Source of the DNA: Chara braunii | Taxonomy: Eukaryota; Streptophyta; Charophyceae; Charales; Characeae | Length of the DNA stretch: 50,211 nucleotides | Direction: 5' to 3' | Assembly (NCBI GenBank): GCA_003427395.1 | Contig: BFEA01000547.1 | Location: 898,333-948,543, forward strand | Part shown: positions 43,160 through 50,211 of the stretch, piece by piece | Position numbering within the stretch: position 1 is the first letter of the stretch | Layout: each line of letters starts with the position of its first letter | Program-made: the position numbers and the translations under genes | Notes under the pieces: generated by a model | Databases searched by the model: none | Seen by the model: only the letters and a program-made list of their open reading frames with translations | Told to the model about the DNA's origin: nothing

Positions 43160-44010
43160 TATTGATTGCCTTGGTTTCGGCCTACCACTGGCCAGGAATG
43201 TCGGACGTCTCGTCAGCCTGACATACCTCATTCGGCCCGCCTCAGGCCAGGACTAGTCAGGCCATTTGCCTTGACAGCCCCTTTGACCTGCCTCCAGGTC
43301 AGGACCAATCATACCCACTACTTGAGTATGACAGCCCTTTGGCACTCTCGCCAGGACACCCAGACTATTGCGGGTCTGGTCACCCTATAACAGTAGACGT
43401 CCCGTCAGTCTGACTGTCCCGAATCCGGATTTGACCACTGCGGTCAGGGACCGGCTCACCTACCGGTTTTTTGCCAAGGGCTGCCCTGCCCAGATTTTTA
43501 AACGTGGGACCCGGTCTAACCACTGTTCCAGGCTCTGGCGAACGTCACTGGATTGTATCCTCTGACTGCGGTAAGGTTCCAGCCGACCCCTTTCAGCCTC
43601 ATAGGCCAGACTCCTGGAGTTTTAGCCTCAGCTGACTACGGAATTTGACACTCGCGTCGGGGACCTGCTGACCCCACTAGATTGCAACCTACTGCGGTAA
43701 GGCTCTGGCTGACCCCGACAATCAACGCATCCTTAGGTTAGAGAAGAAAACCCCCAGGCACAGACAATCAGACAAGCATATCATGACCCGCAAGCAGACT
43801 GCCCACGCCCCATAACAGAACAAACATTTCTCAAGAGACCTTCCTTCAGTCTCAAGAGGCACTGAACAATAACATGCTAGCCAACACTAAGGGTTCGCAC
43901 GAGACCTCCCTTCAGCCTCAAGCAAAGACTTAGTGCTAGCCCCAGAGAGGTCTCTTCCCTCAACTGGGATTTCCTTTTCCAAGAGACGTCCCGTCAGTCT
44001 CAAGGAAATA
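43160..44010. repeat. Second hairpin family, loop gtcccgtca / cttccttca
   Basis: Short hairpins with a related loop: gagac-gtcccgtca-gtctc (43983-44001), gagac-cttccttca-gtctc (43835-43853), agac-gtcccgtca-gtct (43395-43411), and looser forms near 43203 and 43901. Other hairpins nearby, such as gacctg-cctc-caggtc (43285-43300) and ccagac-8 nt-gtctgg (43360-43379), have unrelated loops. It lies just downstream of the Ty3/gypsy pol remains and may be their 3' non-coding region or LTR. Confidence 0.55.
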
Positions 44011-44603
44011 CTTAAACTCTGATCTCAAAGAGGTCCCTTCCCTCATCTGAGCGAAGACAGACCCTTAGCCAAAAAACACGAAGTCCCTCTACTGACCACC
44101 CTCAGTCAAGTAAAGCTGAACTTTTTTATGTCTGCCTTCGTCTGAATCTCTTGGATGGGCAACTTAGTCAGAAACACAAAGTCCTTCTGCTGATAACTTT
44201 TATTCAGACAGAACTGAACTTCTTTATGCTCATCATGCTTTCTTTTTGTGATAAGAATAATACTGCTCATATCATTTGATGTGCCACAGCCATGAGTTTC
44301 TCACACTGTATCAATGCTCCCAGAACTATACTCACAGTTACTCCCCACTCTCAGGACTTGACACTCATGGAACGACTGCAGCACCGCATCAAAGATATAG
44401 TCTCATTAACTTAATTGCTTGCTGAAATAGATAATGAAATGACTTGCCGAAAACTGGAATGTTGAAACTGAGATGCTGAAACTGAAGTACTGAAACTGAA
44501 ATGTTGAATTGACTATGCAAGAATGATCATTGTCTGCTGATAACTGAGTCTCACTGTCTCAGTGTCTTACTGTACTCTCTCTCAGTCCTTTATGACCGTC
44601 CTC
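44011..44603. other. Non-coding 3' region of the Ty3/gypsy element
   Basis: Follows the integrase end on the minus strand. Contains loose repeats of gctgaaactga (about 44460-44510). No polypurine tract or LTR edge could be fixed. Confidence 0.4.
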
Positions 44604-45791
44604 TTACTTAGATGGTTGACTTCTCTTTTCTCTCTTCGGAGTCACTGTAGGGATTATGTCAGGGTCTCTGAAGATGAACTTACGAAGTCTTGACCTTGAC
44701 ACCATGTCGTGAACTCTAGATCCACCCATTTTTGATATCTCATAAACTTTGCCCTTTGCTTCTCCTGTAATTTTGTAAGGACCAAGCCATCTGGGCTCCA
44801 ACCTTTTAGTCCACGGTGTCTCAAGAGAACTGTCAAACAGAAGGACAACATCCCCAACCTTCAATTTCTCTTTTCTTATATACCTTTTCTTGTTCCATCT
44901 TTCTTAATCCGATAGTCTGCTGAATGTCATTCTCTCTGCTACATCCATCACTGCCTGATCAACTTCAGATATCTGCCTCATTCTGATCTGAAAGAGTTCT
45001 GAAATAGAATAATCCCTGTCACTTTCTTGACTTGACCATGTCTTGACAGTACTCTCAATTGGTAACGTAGCATAGCGGCCATACCACAATGTAAAAGGTG
45101 CATAACCAGTAGTTCTCTTGACTCTGATATTATCAGCATATACAGCAACTCTTAACACCTTTGGCCAGTTACTGAGTTTCCCTTCACACCACTTGGCCAA
45201 TGAATCTTTTAGAGTTCTGTGGCCTCTTTCAACCGGTGCATTCGCTTGAGGATGGTAAGTAGTTACATACCGAATTCTGACACCGAATCTGAGTGTAATT
45301 TTTCTGACAACCTCATTTCTGAATTCTGATCCTCTGTCTAAGACAAATTCTCTGATAAAAGGATACCTGAGATAGACTTCCTCTATCCAATCAGCCACTT
45401 GCTCCGCTGTCTTCCTTTTCAGAGTTTTTGCCTCAACGTATCCAGAGAAATTATCTCTCATGTTTAATATGTATCTCATCCCACCCTTGCCTGGGGGCAT
45501 ACTGATGAGATCCAGATGAACTCTACTACCTGGCTCTACCAGGATTGTAGGGAATAGGGGCTCAATCATCCTTGTGGTAGACCTCTTCTGACATAAGACA
45601 CATGATTTACAATATCTGAAAATCATGTCTCTCATGCCAGGCCAGTAGTAGAGTTTGACAGTCTTGGAGTAGGTAGCCTCGGCAACCCTGTGGCCACCAG
45701 CGACCCCTTCATGCAAGGCAGCAATTATCTCTAACTGTCTCTCTCTACCACAGACCACTCTTAGCGGAGGTAGGTCTTCCTTACCATCCAC
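44604..45791 (-). pseudogene. Integrase with DD35E core and C-terminal domain
   Basis: Joins cDNA into the host genome. 44904-45791 has the zinc-binding HHCC region (H27, H34, C64, C67 of this piece; YYWPGM between), then the catalytic core with D94 (HLDLISMP), D152 (VLDRGSEF) and E188 (PVERGH). The last two are 35 residues apart, as in functional integrases. After an in-frame TAA at 44904 the frame continues without shift into 44604-44864, a C-terminal domain with LEPRWLGPYKI, the GPY/F-type motif. No chromodomain is seen after it. The frame upstream is shared with RNase H across the TAA at 45864. Confidence 0.9.
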
Positions 45792-45863
45792 AAAGAGATG
45801 TCCTGTTTTTAGTCTGAATTTCTTCCTTGAATCCTTACAATAATATTCTTTTAGTTGCTCCCT

Positions 45864-47792
45864 TTATATCTTTCTGCCAATCTCTTGATAATCTTCATCA
45901 TATTCTTCAAAGAAGAAAAATATCTCTTCTTCTTTCTTTTCACTCTCTTCTTCTTCCTTTGAACCTGAACTTTCCCCAATCTCATGAGCAGCTACTGCTG
46001 CCGCATTAACTCTGGCATACCAATCGTTCGGTTCATCTTCTTCCTCTTTCCCAAGAATCGATTCATAAACGTATGCACTTGGGATTTCTCCCCAACTGTC
46101 TGTCTCTTCAGGCCACAGACTCCACTTGTAGGAGCATGGTGCCTCATAATCCTCATCATGTTTTTCATTAAGGAAATTATCAACATAGGCGAATTCTTCA
46201 ATTGTTCCATTCACGTCTTCTTCTTCTTCTCGCCACGCAATCCGGCTTAAGTCATCCGCTCTGTTCTTCAAAGTGGGGATCTTCTCCAGTTTAAAATCAT
46301 ATGTCCAGATGAATGTGATCCATTTGCTGACTGTTGGATCTACCTGTTGGTGCTTTTTAATGATACGAATCACACCAGATGCATCAGTCCTCAGGATGAG
46401 TCTCCTTCCTAGAACGTCGTGCCTTAAACACCTGAGGCTATGGATGATTGACAGTAGCTCTTTCCTAAATTGGGTGTAGTCTCTTTCCGTATAATTGAGG
46501 GTTATGCTTTCAAATCTTAGAGGTTTTTCTCTCTCATTTTCATCTTTCTGTATAAGCACTCCACCCAAAGCAACTGGTCCTCCATCCGCCTCAATGATGA
46601 AAGGTCTTGCCTCTTCATCATCATAATAGGGTACTCCCAGTACTACACCACCATCTCTTAGTTTTTCTTGCAATGTTTCTGGTGCAGCTTGTCTTTTGTC
46701 ATTTCAAGCTAAGTTAGCCCCTTGTCTTACCATTTCTCTCAGAGGTTCTGCAAGGGCGGCAAAATGAGGAATAAAAATCCTCCAGAATCCACAGAGTCCC
46801 AAAAAACTTCTGACGTCTGTCACTCTTTTTAGAGGCAGATGCCAGTTCAAAATCTTGTCTATCTTCTTGGGATCTGGGCTCCTACCCTTAGAGAAGCATC
46901 TGAAGCCCAAGATTATCACTTCTGGTTGGAAGAGAAGGGACTTTGGTCCAGTGACAGTCAAATTATACTTCCGAAGTCTTTCTAGGACCATCTTTACTCC
47001 TTCCGCATGTTCCCAGACAACCTTTCTGACTCCCCCTGCGACCAAAGTTTCATCTCTTACCAAGGATCCTTTTACAAGATTATCATCAATGTAGGGACTG
47101 GTTATTTCAGGAGAAATATCCTGCATGACTTTGATCATATCCCTTTGAACCACTGCCACTCCGTTAGTCCAGCCATGAGGTACCATACACATATGAACAA
47201 GCCCCCTTGGCGTGTGCATGGCAGTCATCGGTCGGCTAGTGGGATCAATAGGGAACTGATCATAGTCAGAGTACAGGTCAACAAGATAATAAATACATCG
47301 ACCAGCAAAGGATTCAGCGAGAAGATCAGCATTAGTAAGACTACCTGCATCACGTACCGTCACAGAATTGAGCTTCTGAAAATTCTGTATCCATCTTAGC
47401 CCGCCGCCCCCTGGTTTCCAGAAACAAAATCAGTGGTTAGCATACGGTCCATCAGCAGGTTCAGCAACATTAGATGCAATTTTTTTGTCAAGATACTTTA
47501 CAACTTCTGCCTCTTCCTTCAAGGCATACTTGGTTGGTCTATCATTCCATGAAACATGGTCAACTGTCCAAATCTTGACCACCTTGATCATGTCCACGTC
47601 CAATCGCTCTCTCTCCTCATCATTAAAGGAGAAAGCACCAGAGAACTCCTGACACATCCTAAAAATATATTCTTTCTCTTTAGGCAGGATAAACTGATCC
47701 GAGTCTATCCTCATTGTGTCAAACCTTTCTCTGGTGACCCTATTCTCCAGTTTTGCTGATTCCCTCAATGCTCTTATAATTTGCCTCATCAT
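45864..47792 (-). pseudogene. Reverse transcriptase and RNase H
   Basis: 47430-47792 carries the start of RT up to DGPYANH, where TGA replaces the expected Trp codon. The frame reopens through 47363-46704, with motif A (LVDLYSDYDQF, D29 of that piece), PHGW and the catalytic YIDD (residues 91-94; usual plant form YLDD or YVDD), then a second TGA, again where the family has Trp. 46673-45864 is RNase H with D30, E72 and D97 in ADGG, RKELL and RTDAS contexts, then an acidic Glu/Asp-rich linker before TAA. No frameshift in this span. The piece is complete in domain content but not translatable as a whole. Confidence 0.92.
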
Positions 47793-48283
47793 AATTTTTC
47801 TCTATTAGGACTGTCACTGGGTTTTTCTTCACCCCCTTGGGCTTGTATTTTCTTTTCGACCCAGTGGTTATGTTCCTAAAAAATGTTGAGTCGATGCAAA
47901 TCTCAATTTCATTTTTCCTCCCTTAGCAGTTTCTACAGCTTTCTTGAAGGCCTCAATTTGCCCGTCCTCGTCCTCGAGTTTACCAAGGGCTTTCATTATT
48001 TTCGAAACTTGATTGATTCCCACTGAAATTTCTTCTTTTGCTTCTCGTTTTCCTTCCTCCTTTAGTCTCCTAACCCTTTCAACAGATTCCTCTCTCTTGA
48101 TCGAATGAGCAGATAGTTGATGGTTAAAGTCATTTTTCGTACCGACCATAAAGGTCTGCTCTTAAGCAGTCTCGGAATCCTGTAGACTGATCCAAGAGGT
48201 TGCCTCATGACTGAAAAATTGGGCCGCCGCCACCCTATGCAAGAACGGAGTTCCCAAGATACAGTCATGATCCAGATCCGGTG
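47793..48283 (-). pseudogene. Protease C-terminal part and linker
   Basis: The frame starting near 48300 contains DHDCILGTPFL, the ILG motif that closes a retropepsin fold, and runs to a TAA near 48161. It reopens in the same frame as 47868-48149, a charged Glu/Lys-rich linker. A further frame break near 47870, at a run of six Ts on the minus strand, separates it from RT. Confidence 0.7.
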
Positions 48284-49528
48284 CTACAAAATCAGTAACT
48301 CCACAGCCATTGTCCCAACCTTGATGGGCAAATTATCAATAAACCCTGCCACGAACAGCTCCCCTGCAATATTACTCAGTACATTTTGTGCAGGTCTATC
48401 AATTGATAAATTGCATGCTTCCATCGTTCTTCGTGATAAAAGTATCATTTCTGCCCCAGAATCTACTAGGGCTAGAATCTTCACTTGATTAATGCAAATT
48501 GTAAGATGTCCACAACCCATGGTTGCAAATTTCATCTTGCAACTTGGTGGAGATCTCTTCACTTGGTTGGTAAAGATCGACCCCGAATAATTAACTTCCA
48601 ATTTCTTCTTCTCAATTAACCTCTTCAACTCTTCTCTCATTTTGGGTGCTAATGTCATTGCCTCTTTGAAATATAGCGTCACTTCCGTTTCTTCCAGCAT
48701 CTTAGTAATTACATCGGAAATCACAGTCTCATGATCCAAATCACTCTTGAGAATAAATTTTTTCTTTGTCCCCTGTTCATTCTTTTCCTGTGAAAGTTGC
48801 GGTTCAGGGTCATCAAGGATGTTAACAAGTGATTCCTCAACCTTCTTTCTTTTCTTTTCTTCTATCATTTGGGACGTCATGCAGGTTTGATGGTTCCTCA
48901 CTTCACCAACCCTGACACTGGGTTCCATGATAAGTTCTGGGGGTAGATCACCATGGAATGATATCATGTTAGCCAGGAGATGAGTCATTTCATTGGGAGA
49001 GGACTCCACTAGTCCAGAAAGATTCCAAAAAATAGGGTTCCCTCCCAAGGGAGACTCACTTGTTGATGCCTCACTAGGCTCACATTCTGTCAGTGTTAAG
49101 GACTGAAGAGACAACTCAAACATGGTACAAGGGTCATCTGTTCTTTGTACCAGTTCATTAGGCAAATCTCCAGCGAGGAAATGAACATTCACATTGACTT
49201 TTCTCTTCTTTTTAATCTTCATCTTTTCATCATGTTTAAGAGCAAGAAGTCTCATACCTCCCGGGTGTCTGGGATCCAACTTATTCCATGAACTATCACA
49301 GACATGGCCCATTGCATCTTTTGTTGCCACCCCACTTCTTACATCCTCCTCAAGTGGCTTGCAGTAGGTGGTAGTATGTCCACTTTCGCCACAATAGTAG
49401 CAAGTAAAACTCCTCTTAGGACGCTCATCATATTTCTTTCTCTCTCTGTTTCCTCCATCACCATTCTTCCCATTCCTTTTGGCTTTGGACGAATCCCCCA
49501 AGCTTGCCGTGCCCACCGATCTCTCCAC
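48284..49528 (-). pseudogene. Gag C-terminus with zinc knuckle, and protease N-terminal part
   Basis: 414 codons. Near the start is a CCHC zinc knuckle (C43, C46, H51, C56; CYYCGESGHTTTYC), which binds the element's RNA. At residue 356 begins DSGAE, the active-site motif of the aspartic protease (usually D[ST]G) that cuts the polyprotein; the following hydrophobic ILLS fits. The frame breaks at 48284, just before the rest of the protease. The first residues overlap the frame of the Gag capsid part, so a frameshift lies around 49500-49530. Confidence 0.85.
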
Positions 49529-50211
49529 ACGTCCTCAGCTAGACCCGCTTTCTCCCATGGAGGAGCATTAGGGTCTNTTTGACTCTTCGACCGGGATCCC
49601 CTAGGGCGTCTACCGGTCCCTTTACCTTTTTGTTGGGTTACGGCGGCGACTACTCCACCCTCTGAAGTATCGCCTCCTGCCTCTGCACCTACTCCCTCCT
49701 GGAAGTTGCCGTCCAACTCGATGGTTGATCCATCGTTGTCGACAAACATGATGCGACCTTTCGCCTTCCAATTGGGAGGCAGTGTCTTCTTTTTCCCTTC
49801 CGTAGTGGGTGCNTGTCCATGCCCTATCTTTGCTTCTAGGTCTAGGGCCACCTTGCTGAACGAAGGAAAGTTGTGCATATTAATGTTGGCCTCTTTTGCC
49901 AACTGGTTCCTGAGTGGCAGAGATAAGGTCCTCAGGAACGAAGTTAGCAGGACCTGGGGGTCATAGCGTACCCCTGGAACACAAATCAAACGCTCTACAG
50001 CGTCGGTGGCATCCCTTACTGACTTAAACTGCCGCGTGTGCAGTGTCAAAATCGCGTCAGTGGCCTTTTGAGCCTCCTGCGGATCATGCCACCTGTCTTC
50101 CACCATTTTCAGGAAGTCCTCCAATTTTTGAGAGGCTGCCCAAGAGCGGAAGTCATGACCGTNCCCCTGGAGTTGCACTAACCCACTCAACCATCTCGCT
50201 GCACTACCCTC
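49510..50211 (-). pseudogene. Gag capsid part, runs off the right edge
   Basis: The frame stays open to the window edge (GSAARWL..) and contains the Retrotrans_gag-type helical region (WHDPQEAQKATDAILTLHTR, then LLTSFLRTLSLPLRNQL), the capsid of Ty3/gypsy elements. Three single Ns lie in it. The last residues before its stop at 49339 are out of frame with the zinc knuckle, which is read from the overlapping frame starting at 49528. Confidence 0.8.

Larger units (their letters stand above)
44604..50211 (-). mobile_element. Decayed Ty3/gypsy-type LTR retrotransposon, 5' end beyond the window
   Basis: Reading right to left the order is gag, zinc knuckle, protease, reverse transcriptase, RNase H, integrase: the Ty3/gypsy order, since integrase follows RNase H. 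Gag and protease carry frameshifts. From 47792 to 44604 pol stays in a single frame for 3.2 kb interrupted only by four stop codons. No LTR was found inside the window. The element cannot make an intact polyprotein, so it is a dead copy unless a related copy supplies the proteins. Confidence 0.9.

Noticed and set aside
46704-47432. TGA read as Trp (altered genetic code)
   Set aside because: TGG is used for Trp throughout the same pol, TAA stops interrupt it as well, and only two TGAs fit; ordinary nonsense mutation explains them.

Overview
The window is eukaryotic and dominated by repeats. I recognise no intact, known host gene. Three things point to a plant-like or streptophyte-algal nuclear genome: decayed U6 snRNA-like copies whose 5' hairpin and body resemble the plant form, decayed Ty3/gypsy-type retroelements, and exon-like segments bounded by GT/AG sites. 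A charophyte-type alga would fit, but the species is an inference. Two N gaps (23205-23346 and 37634-38068) and scattered single Ns show it is a draft scaffold.

Layout. 1-190 is a 60-bp tandem repeat; 191-3848 is non-coding and holds a diverged, inverted relic of repeat unit A (about 1480-2075). Unit A copy 1 (3849-6391) is followed by unit B copy 1 (6437-11097, reverse orientation). 11098-13126 is non-coding with a possible U2 snRNA fragment. 13127-15554 (minus) is a broken gag-like gene without pol. 16555-20803 is a satellite block: two related 80/81-bp arrays and a 91-bp array, bracketed by polypurine tracts. 20804-23591 is non-coding with inverted-repeat words and short direct repeats. 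Unit A copy 2 (23592-26131) repeats copy 1 in the same orientation; after 1.47 kb of other sequence, unit B copy 2 (27602-32272) follows in the opposite orientation to copy 1. The two B copies therefore form inverted arms of about 4.7 kb.

32273-34100 looks like the end of another retroelement. 34125-38701 (minus) carries a series of protein-like segments with plausible splice sites, one of them apparently a duplicated exon, behind a TATA-like box: the best candidate for a host or captured gene, function unknown and partly broken. 38702-44603 is mostly non-coding, with a short gag-like start at 42056 and an imperfect hairpin family at 43.2-44.0 kb. 44604-50211 (minus) is a decayed Ty3/gypsy element running off the right edge, with gag, zinc knuckle, protease, reverse transcriptase, RNase H and a DD35E integrase all recognisable.

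The most unusual content is in unit B. It combines (i) about eleven short hairpins that share one loop sequence (core TATAAGTTTAGG) while the paired arms change together, and (ii) four U6 snRNA-like monomers in tandem, 180-220 bp apart. Both parts are kept in both B copies. Whether B is a mobile element with RNA-level function or an inert satellite-like composite cannot be settled from sequence alone.
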